Source: Branchiostoma belcheri
Taxonomy: Eukaryota; Chordata; Leptocardii; Amphioxiformes; Branchiostomatidae
Length of the DNA: 64,000 nucleotides
Direction: 5' to 3'
NCBI RefSeq assembly: GCF_001625305.1
Contig: NW_017802514.1
Span: 313,327-377,326, forward strand
How positions within the stretch are numbered: the first letter of the stretch is position 1; every line of letters starts with the position of its first letter. The notes below the pieces were generated by a model. That model did not search any database. It saw only the letters and a program-made list of their open reading frames with translations, and had not been told where the DNA came from. Both the position numbers and the translations under genes were made by a program. Shown here in pieces: positions 12,801 to 58,430 of this stretch.

Positions 12801-15038
12801 CAATGAACAAATTTGCATAGTACAAAATAAGTCAAGATTCTCTTAAGAGTCAGATGTTTCAAATAACGCTCGTTGATTTATTTATTTTGTGTTTTGTAAT
12901 GTTTTAGTTGATGTAAGAAATTTGTATTCTTTAAAAAGAGTTTTTCTGAATGATTACAAAGAAAGATTACCAAGGACTGAGTAACAATTGTGGATGTCTT
13001 ATTCAGCACCAAGGACAGTGTAAACTGTTCTAGGTGTCTTATTAGTATATTACCATTAACCTGCTAGTGATGGGTGATTTGATTAGAACACAGTACAGTA
13101 CTAATGCCCAACAATGTTGTTGGCATCTGTTTTTGACAGGACTCCCATGACCCAATCATGTGTTCCTATAAGCTGGTGACAGTGAAGTTTGAGGTGTGGG
13201 GACTACAGACCAGAGTCGAGGCATTTGCCCACAGAGTAAGTGCTGTAAATACTGAAATGTCTGCAGTGGTTTTATTTGAGCATGTTTTTTGGTTGTGGGT
13301 GGAAGCATTTTGTCTTTTTAGTACAAATGAAATGCCTTATGCTTTACACACATCTTACTTAAAATTGCATCAAAACAAAACCAGAAAAGGTAGTTAGAAA
13401 TCATATTTATATTTCAGTCCATACCATGGTATGGATGAAATAAATTGTGTTCCCTCATGTTTCTCCTTCTCCTCCTTCTCCTCCTTCTCCTGACAAACAG
13501 TCAAAGGGATTCAACTCAGCCATCATTCAGCCAAATGACCTGAAATTTGGCATGGAGGTAGAGTGGGCAAATACCCCCAGACGTTTTTTCATTTTTTTGA
13601 AACATGCCTTTGAAAAACTTTTATGAAGGTTTTTTGAGGCATTTTTCGACAAAAAATGGATTTTTGGATCCTGAGCCCTGGTATTACAACCAAATGATAT
13701 GACATTCGGTATAAGGGTACCTTGCACGTGTGTCTACAGAATAGCAGTCATGTATCTGGCATACATCACTTCCAAATGACTCATTTGGGGGACTTTAATG
13801 GCTATTTTCAGCAAAAAAGGGCCAAAAGTGCTATACCCGTTCCATGTTCTATCTAAAGAATGGCCGGTTCCATCCATGGAACACATGTTCCATTGCTGGT
13901 TACCTGAGGTCACATTGCACCTAAGTGGTGCGTAATGACCCACACATTCAATTTTATGTGCCTAAGACCTTCAAAATGTATCAAATCTCATCATTGTTAG
14001 TTTTTTCATACCTGTAATAAGATTAGTAAAGCTTTCGAGATTCAAAGTACTTGTTGTTGCATCTTTGTTCTCATATAGCTACTATTTAATTCATTTATTT
14101 GAGAACCTTTGCCAGTTTTGCACTGGGGTAAGTTTGGGAGATGGACTGAAATATGCTATATTTGCTCCCAAGCAAATGTCGGCCTTTCTAGTTTTCTACA
14201 TAAGTCAGGTGTTGGTGCCGAGATTATAGTATGATTAGGGGGAACCATTGTTTCCTATTCTTTAGGGATATCCTTGCATTGACTAGTGTTTTTCGTTCTC
14301 CAGGCCATCAGGGACATTCTGCTGGTTGGGCATCGACAGGCCTTTGCTTGGGTGGACGAGTGGTATGGTGAGTACCACACAGGTCTTATTCAAACTCGTC
14401 ATACTCATTGTAATGTCAGGGACGCTGTGATGTCAATCAATTTCTAAAGGGGTCATGTTCATGTGTTGAACACAAATAATAGAGGGGGAAGGTTAATGCT
14501 AAGCATGGACTTACATGTACATGTTCTGTGCTTTCTCAACCTTCTTAACTGGCATGGTGGATTGCAACACATACATTGTATGCTCACCTCTTCCTACTTT
14601 TATAGTTAGGCAACTAAAACATGTGTTGCTGTGCTCTAAAAGTTAAGGCCCTTAACTGACAAAGAATAGTTTGCAAACTATGGTATGTTATGCTGTACTA
14701 CCAGTACTTGTTATGCTGTAGCATACTGTGGTTACAAGAGCATTCAAATACACAACACTGATCATACCCATACCCATACATGTACTTGTAACACAGGGAT
14801 GGGCATGGAGGATGTTCGGGACTTTGAACAACGACTGCAGGAGGAGACTAACCAGAGGGTGTTAGCCACGCCGTCGTCTGAGAACCTCAGCATGACCACC
14901 GCTTCTCCCGGCTCCACGCCCGAGCCCTCGCCGCTGGGCCCCGCCCCGCCCATGGACTTCCCGCGTAGGAAATCCTCCGCGGGCTCAGGGACCCCGACCG
15001 ACGCCCCCAGCACCAGCAAACTGCCCGACCCGCAATAG
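720..15038 (+). CDS. PITPNC1: PITPNC1 / RdgB-beta, class IIB phosphatidylinositol transfer protein (whole gene, exons joined)
   Basis: Soluble lipid-transfer protein of the PITP/RdgB family; the vertebrate protein binds phosphatidylinositol and phosphatidic acid and works in the cytosol and at membranes. Eight exons (720-868, 2209-2297, 8461-8532, 11780-11878, 12621-12680, 13140-13235, 14304-14367, 14797-15038) read in order with family motifs: [95 protein letters not shown]. The [21 protein letters not shown] stretch is nearly identical to human PITPNC1 and separates it from class I PITPs, which have WWGLQ instead of VWGLQ. The product is about 308 residues, slightly shorter than human. The first ~16 residues (exon 1) lie off the left edge, and a microexon of about 8 nt is unaccounted for between the second and third exons. 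Its 3' end faces the myosin gene tail to tail. Confidence 0.95.
869..2208 (+). other. PITPNC1 intron between p1 and p2
   Basis: AT-rich intronic sequence. Short open frames here have no recognisable protein. Nothing else supported. Confidence 0.7.
2209..2297 (+). CDS. PITPNC1: PITPNC1 exon p2 ([10 protein letters not shown] / [10 protein letters not shown])
   Basis: Follows gtctcacag. The first base completes a serine codon, then [29 protein letters not shown], ending after one base of the next codon (donor gtagca). Reading on without splicing meets a stop codon 13 bases past the donor. Joining directly to the next recognised exon at 8461 would be out of frame. Confidence 0.95.
2328..2400 (+). 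repeat. tRNA-like SINE head (degenerate)
   Basis: Sequence resembles a tRNA gene: an A-box-like block (agtttaatggatagc), an anticodon-arm-like inverted pair (aaccc...gggag) and a B-box-like block (gagtttgtatccc). The pairing is imperfect, so a functional tRNA is unlikely; a tRNA-derived SINE remnant is the best reading. Confidence 0.4.
4926..5062 (+). repeat. Dispersed intronic repeat, copy 1
   Basis: About 130 bp starting at a G-rich run followed by taacctgttttaatggcttt and ending near gtgaaaagt; strongly similar to 6304-6436. No inverted ends or coding content recognised. Confidence 0.75.
5503..5860 (+). repeat. Dispersed repeat also found in a myosin intron (32862-33088)
   Basis: Matching blocks include cctgatttttcaa, atattctagtcatttatcta and aattctgacggaaaat, then after a longer spacer ttttgctgccctgaaat and ggatgcctt. 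The copy at 32862 has the two halves closer together, so this copy carries an internal insertion of roughly 100 bp. Confidence 0.75.
6304..6436 (+). repeat. Dispersed intronic repeat, copy 2
   Basis: Second copy of the repeat at 4926-5062. Shares ttttaatggcttttctgg, aaacacattgccatagagca and the closing atgaaaagt-like end. Confidence 0.75.
8461..8532 (+). CDS. PITPNC1: PITPNC1 exon p3 (CSFLPKF / ETKYQNNNG)
   Basis: 72 nt between ttccgctccag and gtaagt, phase 0 at both ends. Encodes [20 protein letters not shown] and four more residues, matching human CSFLPKFSIHIETKYEDNKG. Three residues found just before it in human (EYT) are missing here, implying a microexon upstream. Confidence 0.93.
8908..9046. 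mobile_element. Short palindromic element (hairpin MITE)
   Basis: Starts atacaacacggtgtattcc and ends ggaatacaccatgttgtat, so its ends are inverted repeats of roughly 40 bp that extend into cccttggg/cccaagg. The centre is GC-rich. No protein coding. Confidence 0.65.
10233..10455. mobile_element. Possible non-autonomous DNA transposon with cagggctagaaatac ends
   Basis: Left end cagggctagaaatacc, right end gtattttgaaccct, which is an imperfect inverted repeat. Related end motifs (cagggctcgaaatac) occur at 51439 and (cagtggtcgaaatac) at 61994, suggesting one superfamily. Target duplication not clear. Confidence 0.45.
11470..11700 (+). mobile_element. LINE reverse-transcriptase fragment plus 3' tail
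   Basis: One frame reads [20 protein letters not shown] then [20 protein letters not shown], which matches the region after the catalytic part of LINE reverse transcriptases (KTKEMV...F, then a ...I...SFKLLG-like block). It breaks off and continues into an A/T-rich 3' tail near 11690. An internally deleted, dead copy inside the p3-p4 intron. Confidence 0.6.
11780..11878 (+). CDS. PITPNC1: PITPNC1 exon p4 ([13 protein letters not shown])
   Basis: 99 nt, phase 0-0, acceptor ttgttttcag, donor gtgggc. Encodes [20 protein letters not shown] and [13 protein letters not shown]. Matches human REVCFIDIACDEIPERYYKESE. Lies just downstream of a LINE fragment and 72 bp upstream of a MITE. Confidence 0.95.
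11951..12295. mobile_element. PIF/Harbinger-like MITE, family A copy 1
   Basis: 345 bp with inverted ends of about 30 bp: left GGCCTAGGAAAAAAATGTG..., right ...CATTTTTTTCTAGGCC. Flanked on both sides by TAA (11948-11950 and 12296-12298), the 3-bp TWA target duplication typical of PIF/Harbinger. No transposase. A second copy lies at 50778. Confidence 0.8.
12621..12680 (+). CDS. PITPNC1: PITPNC1 exon p5 ([16 protein letters not shown])
   Basis: 60 nt, phase 0-0, acceptor ctctgtttttag, donor gtaagt. Encodes [20 protein letters not shown], the KTGRGxLxxGWR motif of the PITP family. Confidence 0.95.
13140..13235 (+). CDS. PITPNC1: PITPNC1 exon p6 ([20 protein letters not shown])
   Basis: 96 nt, phase 0-0, acceptor gtttttgacag, donor gtaagt. 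[17 protein letters not shown] then [15 protein letters not shown]. Only the first of the two membrane-inserting tryptophans of class I PITPs is replaced (VW versus WW), as in vertebrate RdgB-beta. Confidence 0.96.
14304..14367 (+). CDS. PITPNC1: PITPNC1 exon p7 ([13 protein letters not shown])
   Basis: 64 nt after cgttctccag, ending one base into a codon (donor gtgagt). Encodes [21 protein letters not shown], the C-terminal helix region of the PITP domain. Confidence 0.95.
14797..15038 (+). CDS. PITPNC1: PITPNC1 last exon p8: end of the PITP domain and disordered regulatory tail
   Basis: Starts after tgtaacacag; two bases complete a Gly codon, then [20 protein letters not shown] ends the folded domain. 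The rest is a Ser/Pro/Thr-rich disordered tail with PRRKSSAGS and a terminal STSKLPDPQ, stop TAG at 15036-15038. Human RdgB-beta has an equivalent tail (RPRKKSAPET...LPDPEKK) bound by 14-3-3 after phosphorylation, so RRKSS is a likely 14-3-3/basophilic kinase site (inference). The segment is much more GC-rich than its surroundings. Confidence 0.94.
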
Positions 15039-17460
15039 CAAGACACAGCCCCACCTGTGTGTAACAACCCACCTGCAGAAATGCCAGACCCTGCTCCTGT
15101 GTTAGGTGTTCCTTTTGTAGCACACACTAGAGAAATGGCCGGGAAGACAATCTGAGTAATCATAGCTGACGCTGAAGGTATAGTCTGCCGTAGGACTGCA
15201 ATGGACACACTAGCTTACTAGTCTGCGGACGCTGAAAAAGTTTTTATCTAACTTCTCATGTGTTCTTCTCAGAACCACAAGTACCTGTGGCTCTAAAATG
15301 CATACTATCACTCTTGTACACGTAGTACAAGGTTTTGAAATAAAGAAAATTAAGTACACCATACAGTACATACCTTCTCTGATAGTATGGCCTGACACGT
15401 TGATTTTTACTGTGGTGCCTTCTTGTGTCCTATGGCAGATAGACACTCAATGTAAGCATAATTTACCTACTTAGGGTTCCAAAGTGTTTAAAAGAAGTTC
15501 AGTGTCAGGAAAGAATAGTTTGGATGTAGAGATTTTGTACAGAACCACGTATTTGTTACAGCCAAATAAGGCCGTGAGAGAAGTTATGTTGTATATGTTT
15601 ATGTATAGAACCGACCTTTGTACATACAAGAAATGTGCACCGTTTCTAGATGTAATACACTGTGTAATGTGAATGTACAAAACATGTATCTGTGTTGTGC
15701 AGTATTTACAACATGACAAAAACATCAACCACCGCAATTTACATGTAGTTTCACCCGCCTCTGTGCAATGATTCGTTTTCAGTCAGTGAAATGAATCTTC
15801 CTCATATTGTGCATGCAGGGCTCATAACTCATAATCTTTGCTCTCAACTTTTATTATGAAATGATGTATTTATGAAGATTAGACATCCAGGTAGAATATT
15901 ACACACTTACATTTGTATCCAGATCCATTTGCTTGATTTTGTATCATGTATTTCAGAATGAATTCATGCCAAAGTTTTATAGACTCAAACAAGATGTTTG
16001 TTTTGCAGTTGAATGATTCATAAGAAGTGATGCCAAGTGTAACAACCAGTATTCAAAGCAACCAGTATTGTAACCACAAATGTATCACTCAGTGGTGTAA
16101 TACTTCTCATGACAGATAGGGGGAGCCACTTAACAAGTTGCACCTTGAAATAGAAAGTGTATGTATGTACATTGTGAATGTTAGGCCTCAGAACAAAGTG
16201 AGATTTTAAGTTTGGGTTGAAACAATCAAAGGTAACTGTTAGTTGTTACCAGATTTCAGTCTGTGCCTGTTGATGAGGTTGTTGTTGGCCTTTTATCGCA
16301 ATGTTTTTTTAGTTTTTGTCAGCATGACACATGTACAACTGTATACCATACTTAGCAGGTATGTAAACCCTGTAACTATGACATAGTTTTGGATATATCA
16401 AGCCAGGAGGGCTTAACATTGCAAAGGTCATTGGTACATTGACTCCAGTATGAACATCCATTCAGTCACTGCATACACAAAGATTGTATTCTGACTCAGG
16501 CATATTTGTTGAAAACAATTTTGAGAAACAAGAATTGTACTTACAACAGTTCAGCCAACTTCAGTGTGTTGGGATTGAGTCCCTTGGAGCCTGTTGGATG
16601 TACTTTTGGTGCACTCATGTTAGGATTGACCAGGCCACCTACTCTCTTCTGGGTATCAGTTGAACATGCAATGCATTTTGGTGTCTCAGATATTTAAATA
16701 CTCCCTCAGTTGCAAATTAAGGCAGGTGTGCTTGGGAAATTGCAATTGGAGTAGAGGTTATGTGGGTATTGTCCATGTCATTGATTGGTTTGACATGACC
16801 ATGCCAAGTTCCTATCTGCAATTTCAGCTGGTTAGTGACATACATGTACAGTAAATGTTACAAGAACAAAACGAGGGCAGTTTTAACTTTTAACCTTAGC
16901 CAAACAGTTACTTCAGTGTGCTAAAGGTTTAGTCACACGATGTAGGGCCCCATCCTTCCCACTGCAGCGACACATAGCTACAGAAGTAGAACTGGAGTTA
17001 GGCCCAATTCACACGGGGCAAAAATAGTGTGCGGTGCGTCTTGTGCAACAGATTTTGTGAGCGTGAAGTTTCTTGTGGCACATCCAGGGGCGCCATAGGA
17101 AAATGCCGCCACGCGTCGGACTTGTTTACATGCGTAAAAAAATCTGCCACACGTCGTTTGACGCAGGAGAAATAATGTTTTTGCTCCGTGTAAATCAGGC
17201 CTTAGTACTGCCCTGAGGAAGGCGACAGATGGTCCACTGAAACATGGGCCGAAAAAAACCTTTGGTTGGACTTTGTTAACCACATTTTGGCCATGTTTGG
17301 CATGGTGTCATTGGACACGGGAACTTTGTGTCACACTGCTGGTGACATACAGGGTACATTTGTTTGTTTTCATGAAAGTGGTTAACAGTCTGTGACCTAG
17401 CAATATGTAGTCAAAGATGTGTTGGTATTGATTGATTGTATACTATGATAGGGAATAAAG
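15039..17460 (+). other. PITPNC1 3' UTR and downstream sequence
   Basis: No coding sequence seen. Candidate AATAAA polyadenylation signals lie at 15339-15344 and 17454-17459; the true end cannot be chosen from sequence. A MITE at 17001-17201 falls in this stretch. Confidence 0.5.
17001..17201. mobile_element. PIF/Harbinger-like MITE, family B
   Basis: 201 bp. Left end GGCCCAATTCACACGGGGCA, right end (reverse complement) GGCCTGATTTACACGGAGCA. TTA on both sides (16998-17000, 17202-17204). No coding content; lies downstream of PITPNC1. Confidence 0.85.
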
Positions 17461-19953
17461 CAATATCTGTTAGTTGCCATAAATTTTTGTTCTGGTCAAA
17501 GTAGTGAATTTTAGTACAGTGGCCAAATCACTTGGTTTATCATGTATGGGGATGTGTGTGTACCTCAGTCATTGTCTTCTCAATGTTTGCTGGAAGTTTA
17601 AATGCTTTATTTCCTGGCTAGAAACTGGTTGACAGTACCGGTTAAGTTTGTTTATTCAGTTCTAATCTCACCACATCCCCAGGTTAAGAAGCCCAAGCCA
17701 CATCTGAATAACGAATGCCCCACCGACATGGCTAGCTACTTTGTACCATACTGATGTTCATGTTGTAAAAAGTGTACAATACTGGAGTGTACAGAATCAT
17801 ATGGCTACTCCAGTACTTACAATTCAATATTCTCATGTATAGCAACCCAAGATGACAAAATATACATGTAAACCCATTTAGGAGGGTGTTGTTGCTTTCT
17901 TGACTTAAAGTGTTTGCACTACACCTTTTAAAAATACTTGGGGGTGAGATGGTACTAAATGGTTAAGGGTGTATGAGTCAACTTGCTCCTCTCTCTGTAT
18001 TACACCATCCTTCCCACTGTGAACCCAAACATACATGTTGAGCAGCACAGATCATCAAATGCAGCAGTTTAGATGCAGTCAAACCATAAGTAGGAATGGA
18101 TCAGCTCTTCCACACATACACACTCAGTCTGTTAATTAGCAGTCAACACAAGGCCAATAGAGTGCCAAAGGCAAGGAGGTACATGTAGAAATTCTGAAGC
18201 CCAGTACACATCCCCATAGGGCCCTAGTATCCATTCAGTCACTGGATACTAAGAGAGTAGATACTAGCTGACAGAGCTAGAAATAGGGATGGATACCTGG
18301 CTAGAAATTCTTTTGCATCACACAACAGCCATTCTCTTCGTAAACTCCTTTTCTCATTTGTTTTTGCCCTGCATCTATTGAAAGTGGTGCAATTATTTAA
18401 CACATGTATACCAGTACGTGATCTGCAACCAATGTGTCTAGCCTAGCATATAATATGCAATTACAGACACGCTAACTCATCCATTATAGCAGAAAGCAGT
18501 AAAAATAACGAGACATGCCCAGGGCAACACATGACTCCTCCAGTATCAGGCTTGGTTTTATTTCATCATAATGCAATGATAGAAAATGTCCGATCCCAAC
18601 AACACTTCCTCGTTCCAGACAAAAGAACACGTGACCGCCTTGCGCCAGTCACCTTGCTATGACACGTCATTTGCCAGGCGTCAAGCCGTCCATTTTACGA
18701 TCATTCGCACATACAGTACACATTACTATCATTATTCATGCTAGGCGTTACAAAAGCAAGTCACGCAGACAGTTCCAGCATACTAGAGAAATCATTTCAA
18801 TACATGATAATGTCCAAAAAAAAGAAGATATATATCCTAAACTCACTTGTATTACAATTCTCTCACCCTTCAAAGTTGTGATTTTTGAACAACCAAATAA
18901 AGGCAAAGAAGTAACCATCATTACCAAAGCAACATCTCTAGGGAGAATGGGTAAGGCTACTCTTCAAACTTTGAGGCACCCACATTTTCATTGGTTTGTT
19001 TTGTTGTGTGATGGCAGTTTGGAGAGAGGTACACAAAGGCTACAGAGGCTGTTGATTGTATGTTGTAAGTATACAGATACTTTTTCTGACCGAATCAATT
19101 GTCATTTGTTCTCCAGCCACGAGCACAAATACTAAGTACATCAGCTGGGTTTTGCTTGTGTGCAATGCCAGGAGCCCATGCTTTCCTCAGCAAGTCATAT
19201 AATGTACGGTGCCTGAAAGTCCCCCGACTTAAACCACACCATTTGCAGTTCAGTTCAACATCTACTTACAGCTGTATACTTGGGACCTCTACCAGCCCCA
19301 GTGGTACTACTACGTAGAAAAGCATAATGCATTACCTGCCACTAAGCAGTCCAAAGAACTTCATCTCTCTAAGGGCAAATTACTTAATAAAAATAGACCT
19401 TCTGAAGATTCAATCAGTCTCAGTACTAGAAGAGGAATGACATACAATTAGATATTTTATTTTCTTCATATATATAGATTATCTTTGAAAGTAGGTCAGA
19501 GCAAGGCATGGAGAGAACAGATGGGAGCAATGAAGAGATTTCTCTAAAGTGAAAATAATACAAATGAGTGAGAAAAACAAAGGTGGAAAGCGGTTAGCAT
19601 AGCTTTAAAATGTTGTCACTACCTGTTTATTAATGTTGCTATAGGTTGCTGTCAAATTCTCTCTGAGCGTTACGCCCCCTATAAAAGACAAGATATGCTG
19701 CAAACTCTACCTGCCCTTTGGAAAATGTTTTATACACCCTCCTAATTATCGTCTCTCCATTACAAAATGAATTTGCTCTTCAAGTATAGTGATAATGAAT
19801 AGTAGAAAAGCTTTAGTCCTGTCACCTAACTATACGTATCCTCATAGAGAATGGGAGCAGTCTAGCAAATTAATGATGAAGCGAGGATGGCCGAAGCCAC
19901 CCTGGGATGGAGACCACTACGGTCCCGGGACAGAGCCCGGGTCATGTGATCGC
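17461..19953. other. Intergenic sequence and myosin 3' UTR (minus strand)
   Basis: No convincing coding sequence. On the minus strand AATAAA occurs at 19626-19631 and 19456-19461, about 320 and 490 bases past the myosin stop, and are the likeliest polyadenylation signals. Short plus-strand open frames here lack any recognised motif. Confidence 0.5.
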
Positions 19954-55875
<35,922 letters not shown>

Positions 55876-58097
55876 CTGAAGTACGCAGAAACACATTCGT
55901 GAGCTGTGTGCTCTCTTAACACATGTTACAGACTTCCAACGGCACAGGGTCATAATATCAAACAACACTGAGCACATCAAAACATTCTGCAACTGGAAAA
56001 ACTTTAATAAAAACAAGTCACATTTGTCTTTATCATAGATCAGGTATGAAGTTATGAAAGCAAACAAGGATACAAAAATACATGCTCTTTTAATTGGCTT
56101 GTGAAATTTTACTACATGTATACTGGATGGATGTAAAATATAAGGCTGGAAGTTATATCAGAATTCCCCAGTACTTTCTACCTTTGATATGGCAAGTGTT
56201 ATTTCACTAGTTGACAGTTCTAAGCCATACTAACTAACAAAGTTAGGAGTGGGTATTTTTGTCACAATACTGGCGCCAATGCAACATTTGCAATGCCTCA
56301 ATAAACAACCCCCCAACCATTGTTATCTGGTTACTAGGTTTTCTCCAGGTAACTCATTAACAGCTGTGTATACTTTTGTAAAAAGCCATGTTACACATTC
56401 GTCCATATAAATGTCAAGCTTCAATTCTTCCAAATTGCAACTAAACAGACAGAAAGACTATCCGCACTTCCGTTTTTATCTGTACCTTTATCGATTGAAT
56501 ACCACTGTCACCATCAGATCTCTATCACTGTATTGTACATGACAGCGACGGTGGCCATCTTTGATGACAGCGTTCATTATTATGATAATTCATCTATTTT
56601 TGTTCAAGGTCTTTTCCATCTGTCCTAGATATCAAAAAACATGTTTTTTTCTTAAATAAATAACTAATACTAATAGATGGTCATTGCTATTTCAAAAGTG
56701 TACTAATATAACCAGACTTTATAATAATATAACCAGATCTTTTAGTCTAAGGTTTCAATAATACAGTACTCATATCTGTTCTTTTGAGCATAACACATAC
56801 CATCTAAAACATTACCAATTAGTCCAACCAAGCTTGAAGCTTAACAGCTATTTGGCATGTCATCTTCAAGTAATTTTACCCCATAAAAATATCATATAAC
56901 ACGCCCACGATGACCTTGCATAATGTCTGTAGTGGCATGCTTGTAGTTGGGACTAGCTCTGTTCAATCTCACACCTCCTGAACCAAAGCAAACTCTGACA
57001 TGTTCCCTTCCAAATTGATCTATTCACATGTCAGAAATACCAGAGAAATCCAACCCATCTGTCCAAATAGGCCATCAAAGGAGGCTTTGTCTCTCATGAA
57101 CTTGCCAAGCTTTAACACAGGCCGACCTAACCCAATTAAGGGTTCATAATCAGACCAACGACTTTATTAAAATCTTCACGAACAAATCTTTGCCTCACTG
57201 AACCATACAAAACTTTGCCTCCCTGAACCATTTAACATTTAAAGGTCTGATGCCCACAGGTCAATCTTTACTTGAACAACAACTTCAATACTTCAATTAT
57301 AATAAATAGTGCAGCTTATTGTTTGAAATAGTCATGTAAGGTATGAACTATTGACAACAATGCCATGTTCTATACTAGCAGATGCATATCCTAAGACACA
57401 TTTTTCTGCATTTTGCAACACACACAAAATCCAACAAAAGGATATGGGTGGACCTTTCGTGGTCTTTACATACATGGTCAATTTAATACTGATAAAATTA
57501 TGAGTGCTGAAAACACGTGTGAACCAGTAACAACTTGTTTTGCTACTAAAGTGTCCAGTGGTGTGACCCAACTTTGTTCCCCAAGTTGGTTTTAATTTCA
57601 ATCTCTACTCTTTTGTGTCAACACCTTGGGAACTTTAATCATGAACAGTTTGGACAAGCAAGGGTATCAGGATTAAATGGAATGGAAGCCATGGATAACA
57701 AAGTGCAGTCTAATATGAAACAAATGTCTTTTGGCTCCAGTGGCCCTGGTCCAGACAATTTGAGGTGACACTGAGAAAAACATGCACTGTTGAGACTTCA
57801 GTCATGGCATAGGGCACATGCCTGGAACTTATACATCATCGCAATATTAACTTTTGAGCAGATCAGAACTTGGCTACCTGGCAAGAGATTGGATACTTTG
57901 TCTCCTTGTTGGTATCAGTAGAAAGCAGGTTTGTATATTTCCATTCACATTGTAATCAAAGCCTTGCTGTACATGGGTCACCCTCATGCAAACACTGTGA
58001 CCTCCAGTCCATTCCTATGCTGTGGATTTGTTCTTCATAAGTTGTGATGTTTGTTTCCTTGGCAAGTTCTTGCTGCAAGCAAAACATTGTCCAGCTC

Positions 58098-58430
58098 TGT
58101 CAATCTGACTTGGTCTTCAACACACTTAAACCTTACACCAGATGAAAGACAATATGACATACACATATTAATATGCCATCTGCCCTGTATGACTTCTTTT
58201 TACCAACCTTAGAATTGCCCTACTCAGTCAATCTGGCTTGGTCTCTATTGTACACAAGAACTGACCTTATACCAGATGTGACAAATACAGATATGCTTGT
58301 ATCAATACATCACCCACTCATATAAACATTTTATCAACCTTGCCATCTATCCCTCTGTCAATCTGGCTTGGCCTTAGGTACACATAATCTGATGTCATAC
58401 CATATGTGACAAATATGTGATATTGTATTT
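58098..58430. repeat. Three-unit tandem repeat (~130 bp)
   Basis: Repeats gtcaatctggcttggtct ... cttataccagatgtgacaaa at 58098, 58227 and 58355 with drift. Confidence 0.75.

Noticed and set aside
18659..19135. 158-residue plus-strand open frame between the genes
   Set aside because: No family motif, no splice or start context, AT-rich codon use unlike the real exons; probably random within 3' sequence.
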